Shown: positions 26,740 to 40,299, counted from the first letter of the stretch. The stretch: DNA of 64,000 nucleotides from Solenopsis invicta (GCF_016802725.1 NC_052667.1:25070346-25134345), one strand, 5' to 3'. Numbers and translations: made by a program. The notes: generated by a model not told the origin, from the sequence alone.

Positions 26740-27495
26740 TTTTTAACAATTTTTAATTGCAAGGATTTTGCACAGTCATTATAAAGGTAGCTCATAAAAA
26801 AAACTGATAATTACAAATGAGAGAGATAAACGAGAACAGGTGACCATATTTTATAAATTTTGTATTTATAATTTCGAGTTGTTTTAATCTTTTTAGTAAA
26901 TCTCGGGTAAAAATTTTTATATATAATTATAAATGATGTATATAATAATACGTAATTATATATAATATTGCACATAATTTCATGCAATCATATAAATAAT
27001 TATGTATGATTATGTATAATTATATATAATTATATAATTATATATAACACATATATGATCAAATTTTATACATACAATTATATATAAACACTTTTCTTGG
27101 GATTTTAATTCCAAGGAGTCATTATAATGAATTATTTTAATAAATTTTAATTGCGCAGCAGTTATTATAAAGCTTATAAAAGCAAACACTGATAATTGCA
27201 AAAGAGATGGGTAAAAGAGAAATCGTACTTTACAAATTTCATAATTTACAATTTCGAATTACATCATCTTTTTAATAATTTCTAATTGCAAGGACTTTGC
27301 ACGGCAGTTATTATAAAGATGATAAAAAGCAAACTCTGATAATTGCAAAAGGGATAAAAAGGAACATAGGAAATCATATTTTGTTATTTATAATTATTTT
27401 AATCCTTTTGATAAAATTTTTAATTGACATAATTTTGCATATCCTGCACTATTATAAAGATTATGAAAAGCGAAAAGTTAATAATGCATGTGGCT
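26740..27495 (+). repeat. Tandem array of roughly 140-bp units, interrupted
   Basis: TTTTAATTGCAAGGATTTTG followed by (GT)TATTATAAAG and CTGATAATTGCAAA recurs at about 26751, 27146, 27282 and 27417. A TATA/ATTA-rich insert at about 26905-27115 separates units 1 and 2. Confidence 0.55.
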
Positions 27496-28571
27496 AAATA
27501 TTCGCCGATATAAATTAACAATTTGACTACACGTTGCTTCGAGATAACATTAGTCGGACTTCCCTCGCAGCAAATTAATTTTAAACGCGCGAGCAGCGAT
27601 CACGCAAAAAGGTGGCACTTTGAATCTATAAATTTTCCGTAATGCCGAGTCTCGCTGGCCATTTGCATATGGAACGAGTATTACGTAGTTCCATTTTGTA
27701 GGTAGCAGTTCGTGAATAATTGTCAGTTCGGCCCGCGCGGCCAATCCTCGTCGCGCGTTTTCGACCGATGTAATTTTCCCGATCAAAATTACGTTTTTAT
27801 GGCCTATTGTGGAGAGGATCATTCCTCGCGATCTTAATTTGAATCGAGTCGATTACCCGGAATCCTCGACGATGGCGGCTATAATGGACAAATTGACGTC
27901 GTTTAACACGATCAACAATGGACTTATCCGGCCGACTGCAAATCCATTTATCTTCCTGAAAGCGCGACGAGCCACCGGGGATTCAACCAGTCGTGATTGC
28001 AAATGATTTTTTTCGCTAATTCTCACTTGCCCGGAAGCCAAGCTAAACGAATTGCTCTCAGCTTCCTACTTCTTGCGTTATTAATATATATCGTGAAACT
28101 CGATCTAAAGCCGGGATTTACAGTAAACAATTTTCTATATTTGATCGCAATTAATTATAAATTTACACAGACAAAAATATTTTTTTAGATTTAACAAATA
28201 TTCTTAAATTGAAACTAATTTATGTATTTGAAATCGCCTCATCAAACTAATGTTTGAATTAAGATCCCAAAATTGTGTTTGAATTTTTAAATAATACACA
28301 TTCTTATCTTATTAGTAAATATATTTTTGAAATAATTAAATTTCGTGGAAAATTTTTTAGCTGTAATTTAAAAAAATTGTCAGTTTGTTAAAAAAATATT
28401 TTTTTCAATCAATTGTGTTTTTTTTTCTGCCAACAGTATAATTTAATGCAACAAAATAAAAAAAATATTGTATTAAGTGAATATAGATCAACGTGTGAAT
28501 ATCGAACGAATAATGAACGAAAACATATCTTAATTAAGAAGATTTAATATTATAATTTAAATTTTAATGCT

Positions 28572-28777
28572 GATATTTCTTATGTGATTTTATATAAATA
28601 CATTTTGAAATTCATGAAACTGCGCACCGAATAACTTTTCGGTCTTGAAACATATTCGCAATTTAATATTATGATATTACTTCTCGTTCAACATAGAACA
28701 GTGTTTGGAGACCGAAAATTTATTCGGCACGCAGTTAGATGAACTCGAGAATGTATATAAAATCGCACAAGAAATAT
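28572..28777. mobile_element. Foldback next to a (CA)n run
   Basis: Arms of about 75 bp: GATATTTCTTATGTGATTTT and CTGCGCACCGAATAACTTTT pair with AAAATCGCACAAGAAATATT and AAAATTTATTCGGCACGCAG. Confidence 0.6.
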
Positions 28778-28779
28778 TT

Positions 28780-28808
28780 CACACACACACACACACACAC
28801 ATACACAC
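28780..28808 (+). repeat. (CA)n microsatellite
   Basis: A CA run with one interruption, directly right of the 28572-28777 foldback. Confidence 0.95.
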
Positions 28809-30679
28809 ATGCGCGCGCAGCTAAAGAACTAAAAAATTTATATTCAACAGAGTAATGATTTTCATGTTTTATATAATGTTACATTGTTTCTGTGAAATAA
28901 ATACAAGCCAACCAAATAAAAGTAATGTAAATAAACATTTTCTCTCTGCACATTGCATTCATAAATCGTTGTTTAACCATAACTGTAAATCCCGTGACTA
29001 TTAATCCTTGTAAAGTTAAATAGAATAAATGTCTCGAATATTAGTAAGCAATACTGGAAATTCAATTTTAACGTTTTTTTTTTTTTTAATTGAAGGATTA
29101 AAGTTTTAATTTTAATAAAACGTTTCAACAATAAATAGATTCTTTAAGAATTCAAGAGAGTAAAATTACATACAATTATATAATAATATAATTTATGTAT
29201 TTGAGAAAGTATTGATTTGTATACGTACGATGGAATTTCCAGTGTTTAAAATCGTTATCGGTAATCGAGCGATTTACCTTATAGATTTACGAATAATCCG
29301 CAGGTGATTTTTCGTAAAATAATTGGATCGACTACGAATGCCGATCTAAAGTTATAATATGAATGCTTCTCCGTTCTCTTCTACTTCTTTTTCACGATTT
29401 TCATACGCAGATTGCTGCAAATAATAATTCATTGAAGTAATTCGATGCGCACACTAATCTCGCAATAAAAAAATTCTCTAGATTCCATTTATTTTGCACG
29501 CATGCACATTGTAGACACGATTTTGTAGATTTCACGCAAAATACCTTGATGTTTTCTTTTAACAGTCGTGCTACATGTCGCGCAAAATGTATAGGAGTTA
29601 TGACGTCGCATTCATCAATCACGGCTAATGGACGCTACGTTATCCACGCGTTATTCCACGCGATCGTTTGAACTGAAAAGTGGGACGTGCGACCCCGATC
29701 ATTTTTACGTTTTCCACAGCACGGACTGCGAAACGGAAGCGCGGCGTAGCGACGGCTGCGTAGCGCGTCGCAAATAGCTTTTAATTACCGTCTCTCAATG
29801 TGAAAAATCAAACAACGTTTAAAATGCATAAAGAAGATTCAATTGGCGCCGATAGCATTTGTATTATTCGGTCGTTGTTGATCAACGGTGAGTAAATAAA
29901 ACTGTCCCTTCCGCGCTTTTATTTGAGGTTTACGTAACGTTTCACAATGAGAGCGCAATTATTGCTTATGAAACGCTGTTATTGCTTAACGAGTAAACTT
30001 ATTAAAATCGATGGGGCAGTTTCTATCGCCGAGGCCGAATACGCGTGAGAATAGCGATCGAGTTCGATAATACTTTATCGCTATGCTTTTCTACTTAATC
30101 GATTCCGTCTGACACAATTTTATTTGTTCTAATTAAATATAATAAAAAAACTTCGTGCCACACCACTCTCTTTCCCGCGATAACGTCTGCGAAGATTTTA
30201 TAAGCGGAGTTGGGAATTCGCTGATTTTCCATGTAATACGATGTCGATTACGGCCTTTAATTGAGTTGTCGGGTTGAAGAACAGTGATAAAGATTTCAGA
30301 TTAACGCGGTTTAATCGCATCGCTCCACCAGCTTCGTCGTGACTCCCTGCGCGCCCGCAGACTCTATCTTCCTTCGTTCTATTGAAGTTTGTGGCATGCG
30401 CATCTTCAAAAATCGATTTAACCGCCGCGAAGTCTTCTATCTTTCGCGTGGCAGTCGCAGATAAGAATAAAAGGTAATGTTTCGGAAAGCTCGCGTAAAA
30501 GCCACAGATGAATTATTCTAACGCCAAACATAGCCGTGAGAGACTTCGCTGAGCTATTGTTTCTGTTTTTCGCGTTCCATTAAATCGTATCTCAGCACAA
30601 CCGAGATAACGGCCGTGTAAATTTTAACTGGCGCTTATAACAGAGACCCAGTCTGGAAATACATATTATAGTCGATTGT

Positions 30680-32065
30680 GCTGCTTTATTTTATTATCAT
30701 TGTATTTGAACGTTTGCCAATGCACGTTATTTTATTATCATTTCACATTCAGGTGCTGCGATTTGTTAACTGCGCGATAAGCAATGTTGCAGAACCCATA
30801 TTCTACGGAAATATCGATAGCAAATTTAGCAATTCATTATTTATTCTCTTTTACTTTACGCCTGTCAGATAACCGAACGTGACTAAAACGTTTCAAGAAC
30901 ATATATATAAAAATTTATTACATATTGGATCACTATATCGCTGAGCAATCACCGGTAAATGACTGTACAAAAAAACTTTTCGCTGATTTTATTTAAATGT
31001 ATCTTGCACGTGAAAATTTTGTCGATACTTTATTTTTTAATTTTAATTATTTTACGTCTAGTCTAGTCACCTTATTTTATTCAATTTATTCGTTAGACTT
31101 TATTCAGATTCTGTGATTTGTTAATTGTATAATAAACAGTTGTATTCCATTTTAATAAAAATAGCAATAACTTAAAAAATGACAATTCTTTACCTATTCT
31201 CTTTTACTTTGCTCTAGAACGTATTTAGAATGCTCGAAGAACATATGTAAAAATTCGTCACACATATTTGACAATGTGCAACTGTATCTGATTACAGTCG
31301 AAATACATTATTGCATTATTTCATTAGCATCGAGAATAAATGAGGCTTTAAAGACTAAAAGTCACAAAATTATAAATGCAGGATAATTGTGTGTTCAACC
31401 AAATTTATTATATTAATCGTTTTTGTTATTCTCTTTTGATATAATAAAATTGTGTATACACATACGATTATCCTGATCCTTATTGACATTTATAATTTCG
31501 TGAATTTTATTATCATTTTATTATTTCATTCAAATATTTGCCGAAAACATTATTTTATTATTGTGTATTTTATTTAAATTTTGTAACTTGTTAATTGCAT
31601 GATAAACAATATTATAATCCAACGTTGTATTCTAGGAAAATATCAAAAGCTTTAAAAATAGCAATTCTTTATTTATTCCCTCTTTATTCCCGTCGGATAA
31701 TCGAATGTGTGTAGAATGTTCTAAAAACATGAAAACTTGTTACACACATATTCAACTGTACCTGAATTGTAGCAATAGTTCATTATGTTATTATTTTATT
31801 TTCGCGTTATTCAAGTATTTGTTCAATACATTATTTACCATTATTTTATTTAGATTCTGATTTGTTAACTACGTGATAAAGAATATTATAATCCAATGTT
31901 GTATTCTAGAAAAATATCAAAAGCTTTCAAAAATAGCAATCTTTATTTATTCCTTTTTATTTCGTTCCTGTCAAATAATCGAACGTGTCTAAAACACTCC
32001 AGAAACATATAAGAAAACTTGTTACATATATACCCAAGTATATCCGAATTACAGCCGTAATTCAT
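30680..32065 (+). repeat. Tandem array of four diverged roughly 300-bp units
   Basis: The anchor GATTTGTTAACTGC(G)TGATAA recurs at about 30759, 31114, 31584 and 31858. Each is followed in order by GTTGTATTCTA, AAAATAGCAATTCTTTATTTA, AATCGAACGTGT and AAACATAT..ACTTGTTACACA. Unit 3 is lengthened by a hairpin-bearing insert at about 31335-31505. Confidence 0.65.
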
Positions 32066-32243
32066 GCGGTGGTAACGGAACCCAATGGCAAAAATAGTAT
32101 TGACCGTGTACATTTCGATATCTTGACAATGAAATATGGTTGATGTAGGAACGGCGCGACAACGTAGGAACTCGCCTTACGATAAGTCGGAATAAAAATA
32201 AGCGACGACAAGAATTTTAGTATATAATATAAAATTTTCATAA

Positions 32244-32268
32244 CTCTCTCTCTCTCTCTCTCTCTCTG
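32244..32268 (+). repeat. (CT)n microsatellite
   Basis: An uninterrupted CT run. Confidence 0.95.
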
Positions 32269-32557
32269 TCAAGATTCCATTTATATAGCTCTGGTTATCA
32301 ATAGTATGTTATAGCTATACCCTCTATATCAATCTTGCGTGTGGAATACACTCAGTGCTGCATACCGACAAAATGTGAATATGGCTGAGGGGGGAAAAAG
32401 GCATTCCATTTAATTTGTGAAGAGACCCATACAGCACTGAACCTTCCAGTAATATTTTAGAAACATTCTCGAGAAAAAATTTTTCGTATATTATCATATA
32501 TAATTATATATAATTACGTACAATTATATATGAACATATCTAATCCGGGAAAAAATT

Positions 32558-32558
<1 letters not shown>

Positions 32559-32590
<32 letters not shown>

Positions 32591-32602
32591 ATATATATAT
32601 AT
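32559..32602 (+). repeat. (TA)n microsatellite
   Basis: A long TA run with a single TTTA interruption, adjoining the 32602-32748 MITE. Confidence 0.9.
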
Positions 32603-32748
32603 AGGGTGTTTATTAATGGTTGTACCCATTTTTTACCATAGCAGCATGATTTAGCGACGGATATGTATTTCTAACACATTATATTAAAAATAACAAATGC
32701 ATGCTCCTATGGTAAAACGTGGGGACAACCATTAATGAACACCCTGTA
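32602..32748. mobile_element. Short TIR MITE inside a TA-rich stretch
   Basis: The left end GGGTGTTTATTAATGGTTGT matches the complement of the right end (ACAACCATTAATGAACACCC) with one mismatch. The pairing continues with ACCATAG/CTATGGT. TA lies on both sides. It sits within a TATA/ATTA-rich repeat. Confidence 0.65.
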
Positions 32749-34450
32749 TATAATTTACATATAATTACATATAAAACATTTTTTCTCAGGTTGCAACATT
32801 GTTAATATCAATATTTCGCCGAAATATTCCAACAATGTTGTAGAAAGGTTATAAAATTTTCAGGATATGTATGCATTAAAACGCGCGTGGCATATGCTCC
32901 GATATGCATGTACCTTCGATTGAGAAGACATTTGTGTACATACTTTTCCCCAAAGTCGACATATTAATAATATTAATATTATTGACACTTTATTAAAAAA
33001 ATAAAATAAAATAGAAATGTTAATTTTTTTTACATAACAGAATATTACGTCATCATTTCCGATCCTGTATAAAAATTAAATAACAAAATGAGAAGAGACT
33101 TTTTGCAGTTGCGTAAATTCATAATTTTTTTCGTCCAAGTTTTGGATGCAAAAAAATTGTGAACTTATAACTTATACAATGCAACGAGTTTTTCCTCATA
33201 TCTCTTGCATTTATATCTTTTCAAAGTTTATCTATTGAATTTGAAACATACTGCATATTTGTAGCGTTTCAATATAACAAATACAGATGCATTACTGCAG
33301 ACTTACATCACGATATTTCTAAGAGTTGACGTTTCAACGTTGCCGCAAACTTGAAGTAACATAGCAGAAACATTTCGCAACTTGCATGCAACATTATAAT
33401 ATTCAACGTAAGATTTATGCATTGTGTCTGCAATCCTTCGGTGTTGTACATGAACGAATTTCGATGCAGACTTTGTGCCGCTGTTATTTTTAGCAAGACC
33501 TGATAACTTCCTTTCGCGCGTTCAAAGTAATATACGTTTATTGTTCTCTAAGGACACGATTAAATTCCGTCTGAACGAGTTAACAAGAAACTCGGAAAAT
33601 CTCAGGCACAACACGCGCCGCGCGAGAGAAGGCGCACATTCCCGACCCGCGAGTTAAAGTTGAAGAGATGGTTTTAACCGCACTCGCGAAATGAAGCCGG
33701 AAGGTCGCTCCTTTTCGAGCGAAATGATTCCCCGTTGCCGGGGCTCACGCTGGGACTAAGCTCGTTGCGAGGGAGAGAAGAAAAATCATTTGATTAAATC
33801 CGGCCCGGAGAACACTGGTCAGCCTAAGCGGCCACACGTGTCGGTGCTTAAAATAAAATCCGGCGGAGGTTAATGGGGGATTTATTGTACGGCATTGAAT
33901 TTAGCGGGCGAATTGGTGGGATGAGCGGGGAAATGGGAACCCTTTTGAGAATTGCCATTCTCGACTAATTTGTCGACACTCCCGAGCGGGGTTGTTTTAA
34001 CGAAACTATTTTGTTGAGCTTCCGGTCGATACGTCTCCCCTGCGGGGAGTTGCGCGCGTTCGGGCGCGACGAGGGACGACAGAATCCGATTTTACACAGT
34101 GGGTCATTGTAAGGAAGACGGAAGTTTCCTCTCGGTAGAGAGAGGAAAAAGAGATAAAGGTGAATGCATTTGTTTCGAGATAAAGGTACGAGACAAAACT
34201 CTGCGAATAATCCTCTGCCTTTCTTTTTTTTACAAAGCTATCAACGTCAAATACTTTCGTCACGTTCAAGCTTGCAGGGAGAGGCTGCCCCAAACTCGCA
34301 CAGGCTCATAAATGGCACCACCTAAAAATTCAACCCCTATATTTGTACAGTTTTTTCATGAGTTTATTTGAACACTGTATAGTCTGCCACGAGATGCTTC
34401 ATTACACTCGAGACATTAAGCATAGCAAAAATTTGTTATTTACGTCTGTA

Positions 34451-34716
34451 CACTGAGAAAAAAAAAGTTGTTAACACGACTGACAGTGAGTTTTTAAACT
34501 TGATTAAATTTCTTTAGTTTAAATATTTATGCTCAAGTTCAATATTTTATGTATTTACTCTATCAGAAAACAATATTTTTTAAATATTTAAAAAACATTT
34601 AAAAAAACATTGTCTGCTGATAAGGTAAGTGAACTACATAAATACTTGAACTAAAACAATTTAATCGAGTGGAAAAATTTAGCCAAGTTGACAACTTTTT
34701 TTTCTCATTGTCAGTG
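34451..34716. mobile_element. CACTGAGAAAAA foldback
   Basis: Begins CACTGAGAAAAAAAAAGTTG after TA and ends TTTCTCATTGTCAGTG. The arms share AACTTGATTAAATTT and its complement. Same subfamily as 56878-57081. Confidence 0.55.
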
Positions 34717-35348
34717 CAGAAAATTCGAATGATATTGTAATTGTTTTTCGATGCATTTTTTATTTCTGAATCTCAGAAAAATTAGGATAAATAGCTTAGA
34801 TTTTGACAACTTGCAATGATTACAATACTAAATTAGATTAATAAAGTTTTTCCTTTGCTCTTTCTTGTAGATTAGATAAACAAAGTTTTACGAAAAGATT
34901 AAATAAACAAAAGTTTTACTAATCTTCTAATCGTTGCCTAGCTCACAAATTCGGTGCTGTCGTGATATAGATAATTGTTTTTTCACAGCGAACGTAAAGT
35001 ACCAGAAGAGAATACGGAAAGCGTGCGTAAAAAGGAAATACGATATCTCCAGAATCTCTTTGAATCGTACTTTCGAGGAGTAATAGAAGCTGTTAAGTAA
35101 GATCGAATGAAATAGAAAGGAAATACGGTGCTTCTGTAAGAAAAACATTTGCGACTTTATGGGAATGAAGATTTATGTAGAATAGAACGAACCAGACTCC
35201 GTGAACAGAGCAGAATACCACTGCGCTTTTATAGCAACCTGTAGTTTAGTTTCCTAAATTGCATCGCTCGCTTATCAAATTTCCTTATTTTAAAAATTAT
35301 ATAATAATAATGCAAAAAATAATTTAAAAAATTACACAAGAAAGGGAA

Positions 35349-35762
35349 CACGGAAAAAAATAATTTTGCTATAATAGCAAAATTGTCGATTGTATATTTA
35401 TAATGCCAGTGGCAATATTTAGATAATCCAATTTATTTAAAAAAATTATTCGTTAGTTGATCAGAATCTGTTTTGTTGCTAAAATAAAAAAAATTGCTGA
35501 GTGTATTTTTCTTTATAATTAGGTTAATTTGCTGTATTTTTGAGAGCAAATATTTTTATTAGAACAGAAATACTACTATTAGTCATACAAACATCATGAT
35601 TCAATAAATGTGTTCTTACGTTAAAATAATTTGTAATTTTAGCAAATTCACATTTAATAAAAATCAACTAGTACTCCAACTAATCTCTTTACTGTCTATG
35701 TAATAACTGACAGATTTTGTTACAGCAGCATAAAATTTGCTAGCGAATTATTTTTCCCCGTG
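35349..35762. mobile_element. CACGGAAAAAAATAATT TIR element
   Basis: The ends CACGGAAAAAAATAATTTTGC and GCGAATTATTTTTCCCCGTG are inverted repeats. The interior is AT-rich and non-coding. Confidence 0.5.
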
Positions 35763-36562
35763 AAAATATTGTGCTCTATTATAATGGAAAGATAATTTAA
35801 AAATATTCTTCATAATTTCTGTGTAATTGCAAGTCTTTACGTGAAAAGCTGCAATTTGCTGTGCGATTTTGGCAACCTTCCCCTAAATGCTTCCTTTCGC
35901 TACGCCGCGCCGCGCATGTTTCTAAAACATTTGTTACAACTTGTTACCTCTTGCACAGGAGCGTCCGCTTTAATTTTCTTAAAGGCAAGGCTCTGAACAA
36001 ATGCTCCACGTTTATTTGCACTTTTATCAGCAGTCCCTGCGATAAAGTAAAAGCAACAGTGGTTGCACCGTTTTGTTCATACGACCCAGTGTCGGGTTTT
36101 TTTTTTCTTCCACTCGGCTAGTCAGAATGAATCGCGCGAAGACCGAGATGTTTCTACCTGCACAACGCGTGCGAATTGAATAACAATGAGAGAATTCCTT
36201 GTCTATGCAGAAGTCGAGCGGACTGTCGTGCCTGCCTTTTATCCCATTTTTCGAGAGACAGAAATGCAGCTTTGCACAAGCGAGGAGAGTGTGCAATGTG
36301 TCCTAGATTTTCGTCTGCATTATTTTGGTTACAGTTATTTGTAGTTAATTATACGTTCTCTTACAATTTCGTTACAGTTTATAATACAATTACAACGTCC
36401 AGTTCGTGTTTGCTTAATTCTACGATTTAATTTTATAAATTTTTTTTCTTCACACAATACTTTATTTCATTTTACTAACTTTTTAGGAGTATAATTTTAT
36501 TGAGTTAGAGATTATTGCGTTTTTGCGCCGCGCTAATTACGGTATTTCTATGCGATAAAAAT

Positions 36563-36598
36563 CGCGCGCGCGTGAGTGTATGTGTGTGTTTGTGTGTT
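36563..36598 (+). repeat. (CG)n then (TG)n simple repeat
   Basis: CGCGCGCGCG followed by GTGAGTGTATGTGTGTGTTT. Confidence 0.85.
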
Positions 36599-37910
36599 AA
36601 AACTTTGTTTTCACATGGCGTAACTAAATTTAACTCCGACGATCTCACTTGAATATAATTAGCTCATTACGTGGTTTCTCGAAATTTGTACTTTCAGCCG
36701 CAACTTGTACCTTGTATGTACCCTTTCAGCCGTGGTCGCAATGGCGGTTTCGCATATTGCAAACTCTCGCGTGCCCCGACTTATTTTCTTCACCATCTTG
36801 GCAGCTCGACAAAGAGGCCTGCCGAGAACACGTAGACAGCTCAACAGGTAGCTTTTAGAACCTCGCGCCCTCCTCCCTCCCCTCCTCGTCCCTAGCCGTA
36901 TTTTTCTGCCGTTCTTTCATATTTTACATGCCGCACAAGCGAGCTGTCACCACCTACGCGCGTGTATTGCTCTTCGATGCTGATACCTTCCACACCGCTT
37001 CACCCTTTGACACCGAATTCGATTGAGTTTTAGCGGGGTGTACCCACACGTAGCCTCGCGAGCGCGATAACCGCGTTTGAATAAACTCATTCGTTTACGC
37101 GCGACATCATGCCGGTTTATTTATCGAAACGCACAATGATTTTACGTAAGCTAACTTTTTAGAATTTCGTACACTTTGAGGCACACAACCAATTCGAGTG
37201 ATTGCGTTTTTCGAATAATGTTTTTTGTATGACTTTGCTCGAATGTACAACAAAATTTCTTTTATAATTTTAATACAGATGCATACGTAAAAGAAATTTT
37301 TTCTGAAAATTATGGTATTTGTGGGATAAGATGTTCCTTTGACCCGTTGTACTTTTAACCATATTACTCTGTGAAAATATCTATTGAATATTTTGCAAAA
37401 GTAAAAATATATTACTTACAGTTTGATTATTCAAAGTGCTTTATATGTAATTTTAACAATAAATAAAGCTATGCTATGAAAAATTATTTATTGTTTAAAT
37501 ATGTACAAAGTAAGCAATTTAAGGAATCTTCTTAAGGAAACAGGACTCTTTGGAGGGTTGAAAAAGGCTATTTCTATGAATTGCTTTACAAAAACTATAT
37601 GAACGATTGATTTGAAATTTTGCACATATATTTCTTTATATTTTATTGTTAATCAGGAATTTTTCCAAGTAAAAATAATGAAAATTGCAATAATTATAGT
37701 ATTGTTCACGCGACGTGCCCGAGCGCGCATCGTCTCATGGTGACCATAAAATCTTGACACAGTTATCTTAGACAACAAATAGAAAAAGATTTTTAATCTA
37801 CGGACGTTTGGTTATCATCGGAATCAAAATTATTAAAATCGTACTATTTTTAAAATAATTATTGTGTATGTAAAAATAAATTTTAAAAAATTACTCAAAA
37901 TTTTTAAAGT

Positions 37911-38408
37911 TTAACGTAAAAAAAATGAACCCAGTAATATAATTTAATTTCGCTAGTTTCAACGATAAAAAGAAGTGTTTCGAATATATTGGTAAAAGGC
38001 AAATTCAATCGGTTCATTAGTTTGTCTGAAATCATGGTCAATGGTTTGAAAAACATAGTTTCGAGAAAAATGCGTTTAATGTTTTGAATACAATTTACTC
38101 GTATATTTTAGTTACTTACTTACGTAAGTATCATTTCAATCAGTAGTTCCAGGCTTATATTATATGGCTTGGAATTGTTTATTAGAATGACACTTACGTA
38201 AGTACTAAAAATATACGAGTAAATTGTACTCAAAGTTTTAAACGCATATTGCTCGAATCTATGTTTTTCCAACTGATGACCACAATTTCAGACAAACTAA
38301 TGAACCAATTAATTTTGTCTTTTACTTATACATTCGAAACACTTCTCTCTATCGTCGGAACTAGCAAAATTAAATTATATTATTGGGTTCATTTTTTTTT
38401 TATGTTAA
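37911..38408. mobile_element. 498-bp foldback with 220-bp arms
   Basis: TTAACGTAAAAAAAATGAAC at the left pairs with GTTCATTTTTTTTTTATGTTAA at the right end. Arms 37911-38133 and about 38187-38408 pair throughout, including ACTTACGTAAGTA on both sides of a loop of about 50 bp. TATATTA-type sequence and poly(A/T) tracts are included. Confidence 0.7.
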
Positions 38409-39832
38409 TATAAACAAAACAAATGTTCTAACTTGACCAATAACAAATATTGCATCTTAAAAAAGAAAAAGTGAAGATTAGATAAAGGTGAAAGACAAGG
38501 TTTAGAGTTTTGAAGAAGATATTATAAGAACATTTTATTTTTGAGATAAAATTTTTAACATGGAATTGTTCTATTGTTCTGATATTATTTTAGTTTGCTC
38601 CAGTTACTTTTCACATTCTGTACATAAAACTTTATATAATATTAAAAAATGTTAAAAGTATAATATGTATAAAGTAAAAAGTTGGATATTAGACCGTGTG
38701 AATAACATAATAAATAAAAGAAAGTTCGAACATTTCTCGGTCGAAGCGGAGTATTTAATAATATTTTCACATCAGTTATTAAATATATTTTTCAGTTTTA
38801 TAAACTGCTTATTAAAATAAAAGTATAAAAATACCTTGATTCCTTTTTTATGCGCATTTTTTGAGTATATTGATCATAGGTGTTGTACTTTTGACCAGAA
38901 TTCTATTTTTTTTCTATGTTAAAAAAAGTATATTAAAAATAGGAAATTAAATCTGCAAAAATATATATCATAATTTTGAAGATAACTTTTAAGAAAAGAA
39001 CGTTCCCTTTGTAGAAATACCAGTAACATATTTATAATGTTATTCCATGATTATCACAAGAATATTAATTAATTTTTTCCATTATTTGCAAATTTAATGA
39101 AAATTCAGTTTAAACTAGCGCAGAATAGTCAATTACTTTTTTTTTAACAAAAAGGAGGTTGAACAGATTTTGCAATATTAAATTAGCTCAAAAAAAGATA
39201 AAAAGAAACGGAGCCATTATTCAATTATGAATAATTGAATGGTAAATGGTACGAGATTGTTCATCGCGTTGTATCACTGTTTCAACTTCACATTTTGAGG
39301 TACAAATAGTGGAAAGAAGTAATTATGCGCGCTCTCATTAATAGGGCAACCAGGGTCGCCCGGCGCTTTATTTGGCACAATTTGCACACGCACATTTGCA
39401 TATACATCTCGAATGAGCAAATAAAGTGACTGATGCACATTGGATAGTAGCTATGCAATCAGACGCGGTTTGTGCATTGTTAAAAACGTCATGAAATTCA
39501 ATATATTTTTAAGTTAAACATTAAATTCGAAGTACATTAAATTTAATGTACTTATAACTGAAAAGTATGTGCATATTTAGTGCATTTTTAACAACATTAA
39601 ATGTTTTTTAACGCGCCTGCATGAAATTTGCTTCTGTTATCATTACATTCAATTCTGCTGCCGATTTTTAACAATTTGGATAATATCAGACAAAAAACGA
39701 GTGTAACGTGACCCTTACGAAAAAATTTACAAAAAGAAAAAAATATACTGGTATACTATTGAAGAATTTCTTCAACTGTACTTCTTCGATGATATACCAG
39801 CAATTTTTAAAGGGAGCATTTATAATTTATTA

Positions 39833-40257
39833 ATAAAGAAAAAAAATCAGTATTAAATCTACAATCCATTATTTCATGTGTAAGCAAAAATATAAAATTT
39901 TTGTAAAACAAAATCTTCATTTGCTCATATGAAGAAACAAAATTTCTTCATGCAGGCTAATTATAATACGTCTATTTAAGATTATAAATTCTTCCAAGAA
40001 GATTTTATATTCTTACTTATATATGAAACAAACGCAAAAACACAAAAACTATAAATTATAAATTACAATTATATAAATGTTAATTGTAATTTCTCACTTT
40101 AATATAATTGTTATATAACATACTCGTTATATAACAGTTACATTGTTGAGTGGAAGATTACAACTAACATTTATATAATTGTAACTTTGTGTTTGCTGGG
40201 AATGAAATATTGATTTGATACTAATTACTTAATTTGATACTAATTTTTTTCTGTGTA
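39833..40257. mobile_element. Foldback related to 16389-16632, with a nested insert
   Basis: Same arm sequences as 16389-16632 (CTACAATCCATTATTTCATG; TATTCTTACTTATATATGAA). It is interrupted at about 40029-40203 by a second element that ends in GTGTTTGCTGGG. A fragment with the same GTGTTTGCTGGG end lies at 40353-40404, close to the 3' end of gene B. Confidence 0.45.
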
Positions 40258-40293
40258 GGCAATTCACAAATTGTGTTTTTGTTCCATCTGCGA

Positions 40294-40299
40294 TTTATT
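40294..40299 (-). terminator. Candidate polyadenylation signal of gene B
   Basis: TTTATT on the plus strand (AATAAA on the minus strand), about 275 bp past the gene B stop codon. It is the first canonical hexamer I noticed downstream. Nothing confirms its use. Confidence 0.3.

Larger units (their letters stand above)
26200..30679. other. No gene recognised
   Basis: Holds the tandem array at 26.7-27.5 kb, the foldback at 28.6 kb, a (CA)n run, a CpG-rich block at 27.55-28.05 kb and another at 29.6-30.6 kb. Nothing else is supported. Confidence 0.5.
32749..37910. other. No gene recognised; CpG-rich block 33.5-34.3 kb
   Basis: AT-rich sequence with two TIR elements (34.45-34.72, 35.35-35.76 kb), one CpG-rich block at 33.5-34.3 kb and another at 36.6-37.1 kb. 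ORFs up to 95 codons have no recognisable product. Confidence 0.5.
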
